Of a stretch of 64,000 nt of DNA, positions 1-7,320 are shown one piece after another. Both the position numbers and the translations under genes were made by a program. This DNA comes from Bog-793 sp963803025. Its GTDB lineage: Bacteria > Actinomycetota > Acidimicrobiia > Acidimicrobiales > Bog-793. How positions within the stretch are numbered: the stretch's first letter is position 1; the number at the start of each line of letters is the position of its first letter. The DNA lies in NCBI GenBank assembly GCA_963803025.1, contig CAWDKZ010000020.1, positions 186,001 through 250,000 of the forward strand, written 5' to 3'. The notes beneath the pieces were generated by a model. The model did no database searches, had not been told where the DNA came from, and was given only the letters and a program-made list of their open reading frames with translations.

Positions 1-1018
1 TGAAAATGACCGGAAGGATCTGATGATCCTCGTGCGGTCGCCGCATGGCCCGACGGTATTTGGTGAGGCGGGCCACGGCTCCTTGGAAACCGTCGAGGCT
101 GAGGGCGATCGCGACGGGAACGGTCTCGAAGGACTCTCCCGGCTCGAGAACGAGGCGCCAGTGGTGCTCTGCGTCGGTGGGGCCGAGCAGCGCGAGATAG
201 GCGTGCGTCGACCCCGGATCTGCGTGCTCCGGGGTTCTGGCGCAAGTTGCGCGTTCGCCCACCTGCCAGTGCCAGCCGCCGTTGTGCTCGATCTGCCACA
301 CCCAGCAGTTACCTGTGTGGCGATTGATGGCAGCGCCCATGGGCAGGTAGGTTCCCGACGACCAACTCCCGGCGCTCGTCACGCCGAACCGGCCTCGGGA
401 ATCGTGCTCGTGGACAGCGCGGTTGAGATCGGGCAAGGCGTCGCGCAGCGCGCGAACCTGCCAGCGGTCCTCGGCGAGCCAGTCGTTCTCCGCCCAGAGG
501 AGGTCGACGTCGCTCAAGCTATCCGCCGGTTCGGTGAGTCCTGAGCAGAGAAACGAGGTCACGGACTCGACAGTCACGGGAACCCGGCCGCCGTTCGTGA
601 GGCGGACTCGAGAGCGGAGGACCCCGCCTCCGTCGAGCACGGTGTAGACGACTTCGGCCGCAAGCCCTGTGCTCAGGTCCTCCAAGTCGACCCGGAGTTC
701 GCGCCAGGGAGCCTGCAGCTTCTCCTCATGGCTGACATAGCGGAGGTGACCTCCCGTGACGGACTGCGCATATCGTCTTCCTGAAAACACCCGGCCACTA
801 CCGGACGTGACGATGTCCACCAAGGGCAAGCCGGCGGTCCGTAGCCCGCGCGTTGCAGACTCTTTTCGGTCTCGGTTGGCCTTCAACCCGTCTTCAGCCG
901 GTAGCGGCACGAGACGGGTCAGTCGCGCGATGCCCTCTTCGTCGACGTCGATCAGCATCTCGAGCGCATCGTCCGACCAGCCGATCTCCAACCGGGACGA
1001 TCTCCTAGCGCCAACCAT
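1..1018 (-). CDS. Alpha-galactosidase, GH36 (N-terminal part; runs off the window)
   Basis: Glycoside hydrolase that would release terminal alpha-galactose in the cytoplasm. The minus strand is open without a stop from the ATG at 1018 to position 1 (339 codons). Its N-terminal beta-sandwich aligns along its length with the GH36 protein at 7321-9543, sharing WAENDWL, DALPDLNR, GSWSSG, LPMGAA, WQIEHNG and GPTDAEHHWRLVLEPGESFETVP. The start is fixed by GAGGAGG seven bases upstream. The catalytic barrel lies outside the window, so activity cannot be judged. It faces away from the sugar operon at 2131-9543 and is a diverged paralogue of that operon's enzyme, not a recent copy. A degraded coding-like stretch lies immediately upstream on the same strand. 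Confidence 0.9.
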   Translation of the reverse strand, partial: MVGARRSSRLEIGWSDDALEMLIDVDEEGIARLTRLVPLPAEDGLKANRDRKESATRGLRTAGLPLVDIVTSGSGRVFSGRRYAQSVTGGHLRYVSHEEKLQAPWRELRVDLEDLSTGLAAEVVYTVLDGGGVLRSRVRLTNGGRVPVTVESVTSFLCSGLTEPADSLSDVDLLWAENDWLAEDRWQVRALRDALPDLNRAVHEHDSRGRFGVTSAGSWSSGTYLPMGAAINRHTGNCWVWQIEHNGGWHWQVGERATCARTPEHADPGSTHAYLALLGPTDAEHHWRLVLEPGESFETVPVAIALSLDGFQGAVARLTKYRRAMRRPHEDHQILPVIF

Positions 1019-1086
1019 GTGGATCCTCCTCGAGCACGGCCGCCGAACTCACTTCTGGAACCCGGTTTCTCGGACAGATTCGATGA

Positions 1087-1905
1087 CTATCGCGCCGCCT
1101 GCGCGGCCGTTGCATCGCCGGACGCCTTTCGGAGCGTGCGGTGGCCCATTCTCTCGATGGGCCCCTCGTCGTCGCGGGCCTCGACACACGGGGCGACCTC
1201 CCGGTGCAATTCGTCGACGCCCTCGAAGAGATGCGACGACAAGCACTGCTCCTTCGGCGTCCACATGATGCGCATGACCATGCTGTCGCTTGGAATCTCG
1301 CCGGCCAAGGCGTCGTCGCCGACGATGGCGAGCCAACTGATCGACCCGGGGCCGTGCTGCGCCCGACATTGGCTTCCAGTCGTGACCGGGCTTGCTCCTG
1401 CGCGCGGCATGCGGGGAAAGAGCACCAATGCCATTGATGCAGGCATCGTAGAAGGGCTGGAGCGCGGCGCAGCGGATGCCGTACCTGGCGATGTGCGCCC
1501 AGGCCTGGTTGCTGTCGCGATCAAGGCGGGCGATGACCCACGCCGAGCCGCCATTGCGCGTCCAGGCGATCCTGGCGTACGAGCCCCGGTGCAGGTTCGG
1601 CGTTGTGGCAACGATCGTGGCGCCGTCGACCCTGGTAGGCAGCACTTGGAGGTGTGGGGCGACGGGTGCACGGCAGCAACGCACGAGAGACGCAGCACGC
1701 GGTTCTTGCCGTCAGGAGCCTCATGTTCGCGACCACGACGCACGCCCACCTACGGTGGTTCTCGTCGGCGAAGGTGGACCCGACGATGATCTGGCGGATC
1801 GGCGCGGGGCGCACCTTGTCGGCGAGAATGGTCGCCGGTCCCGGAGCCCGAGCGGGCCCGGGAGGAGCGTCCGTCGGTGCCAGATCGTGGAGCGCGGCGC
1901 GCCCG
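1087..1905 (-). pseudogene. Broken coding-like region, family not recognised
   Basis: No intact gene spans 1019-2040. Protein-like sequence can be read on the minus strand only by changing frame twice. One stretch lies at about 1905-1690 (contains IRQIIVGSTFADENHRRW). A second lies at about 1684-1420 (contains GSYARIAWTRNGGSAWVIA). A third lies at about 1380-1087 (contains SWLAIVGDDALAGEIPSD and ends at a TAG at 1089-1087). The order is collinear and points into the alpha-galactosidase start 70 bases downstream, so a former upstream operon partner is plausible. I do not recognise the family. Alternatively the frames could be chance open reading in GC-rich DNA; the low-complexity-free composition of the three pieces argues mildly against that. 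Confidence 0.35.
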
Positions 1906-2040
1906 AAGTCAGACGGAGCACCACATCCATGTCCCTGCTCGGTGACCGGTGAGGTTGGGAACCGACGTCCTCATTCGGACGCACGGCGACGTTAGATATC
2001 CGACTCAACCGGGTGTGCGCTCCTGCCCTCTGGTTGGGGG

Positions 2041-2069
2041 TTGACAGCGTCTGTGTGACCGGTCACAAT
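2041..2069 (+). promoter_or_regulatory. Promoter of the lacI-sugar transport operon
   Basis: A perfect -35 TTGACA (2041-2046) is followed by a 17-base spacer and a -10-like CACAAT (2064-2069). The -10 lies inside the first of two palindromic operators, so a bound repressor would block polymerase. The predicted start point is 60 bases or less from the GTG of the LacI gene. Confidence 0.6.
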
Positions 2070-2090
2070 CACGTGGTGTGACCGGTCACA
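2054..2090. promoter_or_regulatory. Tandem LacI-family operators
   Basis: The perfect 14-base palindrome TGTGACCGGTCACA occurs twice, at 2054-2067 and 2077-2090, with centres 23 bases apart (about two helical turns, same face). The second copy extends to 16 bases (GTGTGACCGGTCACAC). A central CG in an even palindrome is typical of LacI/GalR operators. The first copy covers the -10 and the second the likely transcription start. The natural reading is autorepression of the adjacent LacI gene and, by read-through, of the sugar transport genes. Confidence 0.8.
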
Positions 2091-2130
2091 CAAGCTCGGA
2101 CAAGACCGGGAAGGCAAAGGCGGGGAACGG

Positions 2131-3273
2131 GTGGGTCAAGTGCCCCCAGTGAGCGACCGAACGCCCTCAGTGAGCATTCGTGACGTCGCCAGTGCTGCGG
2201 GAGTCTCTCGCCAGACGGTCTCGCGCGTGATCAACGACAGCGACAGAGTCAGGCCGTCGACTCGCGCGACGGTTCTAGACACGATCGCACGACTCGGTTA
2301 CCGCCCGAACCGAGCGGCGCGGGCCCTGGCCGGCGGTCCCGTCCAGTCGGTCACCGTGTTGACCTCCAACACGCGCCAGTACGGCTTCGCAGCGGCACTG
2401 GAGGGTATCGAGGAGGCAACACGCGCGGCTGGTTTCGCGATGGGTGTCCGAGTTGTGGAGTCGGGTACTCCGGCGGCTGTGCGGGACGCGGTAGAGCGGG
2501 CCATCGAGCCGGCGGGCGCGCTCATCATCATTGCTTACGACGCGCCCGGTATCGCGGCACTCAACGCTGTACCGCCGGATGTCCCGGTGGCGGCGATGGT
2601 TGAAACCCCATCTGGCGACGAGGCGCTGGGGAAGCCGTGGGTGTGGATCGACGACCGCAAGGCCGCGAGTGATGCCACGAAGTACCTGTTGGATCTCGGT
2701 CACAGGACCGTGCATTACGTGGCCATACCGACTTCTAGACGCATCGGACAGCGCACGCTGGGGTGGCGCACCGCCCTCCAAGCTGCCGGTGTCCCCGTGC
2801 CTAAGCCGGTGCCGGGCGGGTGGGACCCACAGTCGGGTTGCGAAGCAGCACGCGACCTCGCACGGAATCCGGAAGTGACGGCGGTGCTCTGCGGCAATGA
2901 TGAAGTCGCCTTCGGTGTGATGCGTGCTCTGCACCAAGCGGGGCGTGCGATTCCCCGGGATGTCAGCGTCGTCGGTTTTGACGATATGCCCGCCTCGGCT
3001 TTTCACATTCCGGCGCTGACGACGGTCCGCCAGGACTTTGCGGCGCTGGGACGGGTGTGCTTCGCGAAGCTGCTCGCGCACCTGGACGGCGGCTCGGATC
3101 GCGACGATCCGGTGTGGCCCGAGGCTTTCCTGGTTATCCGAGAGAGCGCCGGTCCACCGCTGGGCAGCCGGCCCCGTGTGCCCGCGAGGAAGGCCCGCGC
3201 CCGCGGGCCTGCCCCGCCGAACGGCAGGCGGGTCGCGGGTTTTCGCTCGGCAACCAAGTCTGTAGGCGCGTGA
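2131..3273 (+). CDS. LacI/GalR-family transcriptional repressor
   Basis: A 380-residue DNA-binding regulator. Residues about 14-60 form the LacI helix-turn-helix and hinge (IRDVASAAGVSRQTVSRVIN, then GYRPNRAARAL). They are followed by a periplasmic-binding-protein-like effector domain with the usual GNDEVAFGVMRAL and SVVGFDDMP segments. The C-terminal 35 residues are an Arg/Ala/Pro-rich tail not needed by the family. GTG at 2131 is used here; GTG at 2149 is also possible. Two perfect palindromes lie 40-77 bases upstream of the start and are the likely operators. The gene leads the operon of binding protein, permeases, DUF624 protein and alpha-galactosidase, so an alpha-galactoside or its product is the likely inducer (inference). 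Confidence 0.92.
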   Translation: MGQVPPVSDRTPSVSIRDVASAAGVSRQTVSRVINDSDRVRPSTRATVLDTIARLGYRPNRAARALAGGPVQSVTVLTSNTRQYGFAAALEGIEEATRAAGFAMGVRVVESGTPAAVRDAVERAIEPAGALIIIAYDAPGIAALNAVPPDVPVAAMVETPSGDEALGKPWVWIDDRKAASDATKYLLDLGHRTVHYVAIPTSRRIGQRTLGWRTALQAAGVPVPKPVPGGWDPQSGCEAARDLARNPEVTAVLCGNDEVAFGVMRALHQAGRAIPRDVSVVGFDDMPASAFHIPALTTVRQDFAALGRVCFAKLLAHLDGGSDRDDPVWPEAFLVIRESAGPPLGSRPRVPARKARARGPAPPNGRRVAGFRSATKSVGA

Positions 3274-3322
3274 ACAACCGCGAGGTGATCGTTACCCCGC
3301 ACACAGAAAAGGAGCAACAAAT

Positions 3323-4750
3323 ATGAACGACAGTGGAGGAATCCATGACGCGTCGGCTCGCGCGGGCGGTAGGCGCTCGAGCCGGCTCGACTGGAACAGG
3401 CGCATCAGGTCCAAGTTTGCCGTCGTGCTCGCTGCGGTGACCCTCCTCGGCGTGGTCAGCATCGGCGCGACGGGCGCCGGCGGCGCTGCAGCGACGAGCT
3501 CGAAGAACTCGCCGGCGGTCACCAAGCACCAGGCAGTGGTCAACCTCACGTGGTGGACGATGTGGTCCGGCACGACGCTGACGCTGCTCAACAAGATGGT
3601 AACCGAGTTCAACGCGACGCACCCCGACATCCACGTGACGGAGACGAACATCCCGAGCGACTCGACGACGAGCACGGCCAAGCTGCTTTCGAGCATCGCG
3701 GCGGGGGACCCGCCCGACGTCTTTACCGAGTGGTGGCCCGAGATCGGCTCCTTCGCCGCCGACGGCGACCTCGTGAACATGAACCAGTTCCTCACCGGCC
3801 CCTACGCCGGCTTCGAGTCGTGGCTGTACCCCATCGCCGTCCAGGCCGGCAGCTACCAGGGAGGGCTCTATGCCGTCCCGATGTCGCTGAACTCCTGGGC
3901 CCTGTACTACAACAAGTCCCTGCTTTCCGAGTTCGGCATCAAACGCCTGCCGAAGACCCTGGCCCAGTTCGACGCCGACCAGGCCAAGATGTGGACCTAC
4001 AGCGGCAAGAAGATCGTGACGATGGGCTTCTACCCGGACACGGACGGGAACGGCTTCCAGTTCTACACGACCTTCTTTGGCGCTACGAACTGCATCAACT
4101 CGGCCGGCAAGTATGACTTCGAGAGCTGCCCGGGCGCCGTGAGGGAGATGAAGTGGATCGCCAGCTACGACAAGTATTCCTACGCCCAGGTGCAGGCGCT
4201 GCAGACGGCTCTCGGCGAGGTGGCCGGCGGTCAGACGGACATCTGGACAAATGGCAAGTCCGGCTTCGAGCTGTCGGGGCCATGGGTGGGAGCGCAGAAC
4301 GTCCCGACCTCCAACCCCACGCTCGAAGGCCACTTTGGCGTCATGGCCTTCCCCGGCATCGTGGGCGGACCGAGCACGCTTGGCCAGGGCAACTTCAACA
4401 TCATCCCCAAGGGCGCGCACGCGGCTCAGGCCTTCGAGTTCATCTCGTGGCTCGCCGGCTACAACAACGAGTCCTTTGTCGGCTCGATTGACCCACTGGG
4501 CGGTTGGGTGCCCGCCGGCCCCTCGGTGACCAAGACCGCGCCGTACGAGAGGTGGCTGAAGGCGAACTCCTGGCTGTCGGGCTTCCTGCCCGAGATGACC
4601 AGCAAGTACAGCGCGGCCCCGGTCCTCACCCCGACGCAGGCGCAGCTGTTCACCGCGGAGAACACGGCGACAGCCAACGTGCTGCAGAAGATCATGACGC
4701 CTATGCAGGCGCTCAAATACATCGACACACAGGCGAACGCCTCGAGCTAG
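3323..4750 (+). CDS. Sugar ABC transporter substrate-binding protein (family 1)
   Basis: A 475-residue extracytoplasmic solute-binding protein for a carbohydrate importer. An Arg-rich N-region and a hydrophobic core (residues about 31-57, FAVVLAAVTLLGVV) form a signal peptide or anchor. No lipobox cysteine follows, unusual for a Gram-positive-type binding protein. The mature part has family-1 features: LTWWTMWSG near its start, then AAGDPPDVFTEWWPEIGSFAADGDLVNMNQF and GKSGFELSGPW in segments. AAGGAG lies nine bases before the ATG. It is followed by two permeases but no ATPase, so it probably shares a general MsmX/MalK-type ATPase encoded elsewhere. The GH36 enzyme in the same operon suggests alpha-galactosides such as melibiose or raffinose. 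Confidence 0.92.
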   Translation: MNDSGGIHDASARAGGRRSSRLDWNRRIRSKFAVVLAAVTLLGVVSIGATGAGGAAATSSKNSPAVTKHQAVVNLTWWTMWSGTTLTLLNKMVTEFNATHPDIHVTETNIPSDSTTSTAKLLSSIAAGDPPDVFTEWWPEIGSFAADGDLVNMNQFLTGPYAGFESWLYPIAVQAGSYQGGLYAVPMSLNSWALYYNKSLLSEFGIKRLPKTLAQFDADQAKMWTYSGKKIVTMGFYPDTDGNGFQFYTTFFGATNCINSAGKYDFESCPGAVREMKWIASYDKYSYAQVQALQTALGEVAGGQTDIWTNGKSGFELSGPWVGAQNVPTSNPTLEGHFGVMAFPGIVGGPSTLGQGNFNIIPKGAHAAQAFEFISWLAGYNNESFVGSIDPLGGWVPAGPSVTKTAPYERWLKANSWLSGFLPEMTSKYSAAPVLTPTQAQLFTAENTATANVLQKIMTPMQALKYIDTQANASS

Positions 4751-4841
4751 AAGCGATCGTCCCGCACGTTGGGGGCAGCCGGGTCTTCCGGTCGGCTGCC
4801 CCCAATGCGTGCGCGGGCCGCCGGAGGAGCAGACTGCTGAG

Positions 4842-5810
4842 ATGCAGGCATTTGCGCGGGAAACCACGACGCCGCCCGCCAGTGTGCCGAACGCAACCCC
4901 CCGGCGCCGCCGGCAGCGTTCTTCGCAGCGGCGGGCGATGCGGTTGGGCCTGCTCTTCATCAGCCCGTGGATCGCCGGCTTCCTCCTCTTCTTCACCTAC
5001 CCCTTCTTCGCCACCATCTACTACAGCTTCACAAACTTCAATGGCGTCGGCGCCGCGCACTGGATCGGATTCGCCAACTACGTGAGCCTGTTCCACGACC
5101 CGTTGTTCAAGACGTCGCTGTTCAACACCTTCTACTACACGGCGATCGAGCTGCCCCTGTCGACGGTCGCCGCGCTCGGTCTGGCGCTGCTGCTCAACAT
5201 GAACGTGAAGGGCCGGGCGGTCTACCGGACGATCTTCTACATCCCCTCGATCGTGCCGCTCGTCGCCTCGTGCATGATCTTCGTCTGGCTGTTCAATCCG
5301 GCAACGGGGATCGTCAACGATCTCCTTACTGACGCGCACCTGCCGTCCCCGGACTGGTTTTTCTCGGTCGTCTGGTCCAAGCCGTCGTTCATCCTCCTCG
5401 GACTGTGGGGACTCGGCCAGCCGATGGTGATCTACCTGGCGGGACTGCAAGGGGTGCCGAAGGAGATGTACGAGGCCGCCGCGCTCGACGGAGTCGGTCC
5501 CTGGCAGCGGTTGCGCTCCATCACGCTGCCGATGATCAGCCCCGTCATCTTCTTCAACGTCATCCTGCAACTCGTGCTGTGCATCTCGTACTTCACCCAG
5601 GCGCAGGTGATCGAGGCCAACGACGTTGGCGGCCCCGGCACCTCGACGTGGTTCTACGTGCAGTACCTCTACGAGCAGGCCTTCGAGTTCCTCAAGCTCG
5701 GCTATTCGTCGGCGATGGCGTTCTTCTTGTTCGTGATCAGCGCCGTCATCATGGTGGTCCTGTTCCGTTCCTCCGCGCGCTGGGTTTACTATGCCGGCGA
5801 GCAGCACTAA
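4842..5810 (+). CDS. Sugar ABC transporter permease, MalF type
   Basis: A 322-residue inner-membrane permease with about six membrane spans. The first begins at GLLFISPWIAGFLLFFTYPFF. The cytoplasmic EAA loop reads YEAAALDGVGPWQRLRSITLP and would dock the shared ATPase. Start at the ATG at 4842, preceded by GGAGGAG at 4822-4828; a GTG at 4809 is in frame but lies ahead of that ribosome site. The 3' end overlaps the next permease by 20 bases, so the two are probably translationally coupled and form a heterodimer. Confidence 0.93.
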   Translation: MQAFARETTTPPASVPNATPRRRRQRSSQRRAMRLGLLFISPWIAGFLLFFTYPFFATIYYSFTNFNGVGAAHWIGFANYVSLFHDPLFKTSLFNTFYYTAIELPLSTVAALGLALLLNMNVKGRAVYRTIFYIPSIVPLVASCMIFVWLFNPATGIVNDLLTDAHLPSPDWFFSVVWSKPSFILLGLWGLGQPMVIYLAGLQGVPKEMYEAAALDGVGPWQRLRSITLPMISPVIFFNVILQLVLCISYFTQAQVIEANDVGGPGTSTWFYVQYLYEQAFEFLKLGYSSAMAFFLFVISAVIMVVLFRSSARWVYYAGEQH

Positions 5811-6648
5811 GTCGGCGCGCGCGGCGGGGCGCAGCGTCGCCAAGCACGCGGTGCTGATCGTCGTCAGCGTGGTGCTCGGTTTCCCGCTCTTTTGGATGGT
5901 CCTCACCTCGCTGAAGACCGACCCGCAGGCGCTCGCCATACCGCCGCTCTGGTGGCCGCATCCCTTCGTGTGGCGCAACTACCCGGAAATGCTCTCGGCC
6001 GTGCCTTTCTGGCGGTTCGTGGTGAACACGCTCATGTATGCCGGCGTGACCATCGTCGGGGTGTGTCTCTCGAGCAGCCTGGTCGCGTACGGTTTCTCAC
6101 GCATCCGCTGGCGGGGGCGCGACGTCGTGTTCCAGCTGATGGTCAGCACACTGCTGATCCCCTTCTTCGCCACGCTCATCCCGCTCTTCACCATGTACAA
6201 GCAGTTCCACATGGTGGGCTGGTACCTGCCGCTGATGATCCCGACCTTCCTTGGCAGCTCGGTCTTCAGCACCTTCCTGCTGCGCCAGTTCTTCATGACG
6301 ATCCCGGAGGAACTCTCCGACGCCGCCCGGGTGGACGGAGCGAACGAGCTGGCGATCTACAGCCGGATCATCATGCCGATGGCGAAGCCCGCGCTCGCGA
6401 CGGTCATCCTCTTCCAGTTCATCTACTGCTGGAACGACTTCATCGGCCCGCTCATCTACATCAACAGCCAGGTTTGGTACCCGCTCTCGCTCGGCCTGAA
6501 CTTGGTCCTCGGCACCTACACGACGAACTGGCCCTGGGTGATGGCGGCTGCGACGGCGGCCACGGTGCCGATCATCATCCTGTTCTTCTTGACGCAACGC
6601 ACTTTCATCCGGGGCATCGCCATCCAGGGCACGGGGCTGAAGGGATGA
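5791..6648 (+). CDS. Sugar ABC transporter permease, MalG type
   Basis: A 285-residue partner permease of the MalG kind with six predicted spans. The EAA motif is SDAARVDGANELAIYSRIIMP, followed by the typical KPALATVILFQFIYCWNDF. It overlaps the upstream permease by 20 bases and the DUF624 gene by an ATGA junction, so the run is one transcription unit. Confidence 0.94.
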   Translation: MPASSTKSARAAGRSVAKHAVLIVVSVVLGFPLFWMVLTSLKTDPQALAIPPLWWPHPFVWRNYPEMLSAVPFWRFVVNTLMYAGVTIVGVCLSSSLVAYGFSRIRWRGRDVVFQLMVSTLLIPFFATLIPLFTMYKQFHMVGWYLPLMIPTFLGSSVFSTFLLRQFFMTIPEELSDAARVDGANELAIYSRIIMPMAKPALATVILFQFIYCWNDFIGPLIYINSQVWYPLSLGLNLVLGTYTTNWPWVMAAATAATVPIIILFFLTQRTFIRGIAIQGTGLKG

Positions 6649-7319
6649 GGTTGACCTTGACCCGAGCCGACGCAGTCCGGGTGGCATCCGGTCCGCCCGC
6701 TGCTGCGATGAAGAGGAGGATCGTGGCGGCGCTGTGCGCCGTGTTCAACTTCCTCGTGCTCAACCTTGTGCTCGTGGTGGCCTGCTTGCCGGTCGTCACG
6801 GTGCCCCTTGCCTGCCAGGCGGCCACGGTCAGCCTCGAGCGGTGGCGGGCGGCGGGGGAGGACCGTGTCGTGCGGGAATTCGTTGCCGCCTTGCGGTCGC
6901 GCCCGCCGCTGCGGACGACGCTCAGCGCCGGCATGCCCATCGCAGTGGCGGCGATCGCCGCCGAAGAGGTGCACTTCTTCTTCCGTGGCGGCACGGCCGG
7001 CGACTGGGTGAGCCTCGGTTTCGGCGTCACCGCGCTGCTCGGCGCGCTCGCCAGCATCGGCTACGTCCTCCTGCTGGGGGCGCGCCATCCGCTCCTGGCG
7101 CCGACCGACCTCTGGTACCTGTCGGTGCAAGTGGCGGTACGGAACCTTCCGCTCACCGGCCCCCTGTTCGTGGGGGAATTCGCGGCGGCGGCGTTGCTGC
7201 TGCTGCTCAACCCGGCGCTGGCGCTGATTGGGGTGCCGCTCGGTCTGTTGTGCCTGGTCAGGTCGACCGCTCAGCTCGGGGTGCGCCGCAGCGGTCTTGA
7301 CGCGTTGTATGAAAGGTGA
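6645..7319 (+). CDS. DUF624 (YesL-like) membrane protein
   Basis: A 224-residue membrane protein of the DUF624 family, small proteins found in many Gram-positive carbohydrate ABC operons, often beside MalF/MalG permeases. Function is unknown; an accessory role in transport is generally assumed. At least four hydrophobic segments are visible, beginning FNFLVLNLVLVVACLPVVTVP, where the usual DUF624 pattern of a first span ending in a Pro-rich turn occurs. The ATGA start at 6645 overlaps the upstream stop; an internal ATG at 6708 is an alternative start nearer the first span. Confidence 0.8.
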   Translation: MRLTLTRADAVRVASGPPAAAMKRRIVAALCAVFNFLVLNLVLVVACLPVVTVPLACQAATVSLERWRAAGEDRVVREFVAALRSRPPLRTTLSAGMPIAVAAIAAEEVHFFFRGGTAGDWVSLGFGVTALLGALASIGYVLLLGARHPLLAPTDLWYLSVQVAVRNLPLTGPLFVGEFAAAALLLLLNPALALIGVPLGLLCLVRSTAQLGVRRSGLDALYER

Positions 7320-7320
7320 G

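Noticed and set aside
3134..4996. A 620-codon minus-strand frame over the sugar-binding protein
   Set aside because: Antisense shadow of a gene with signal peptide, ribosome site and family motifs; no independent support.
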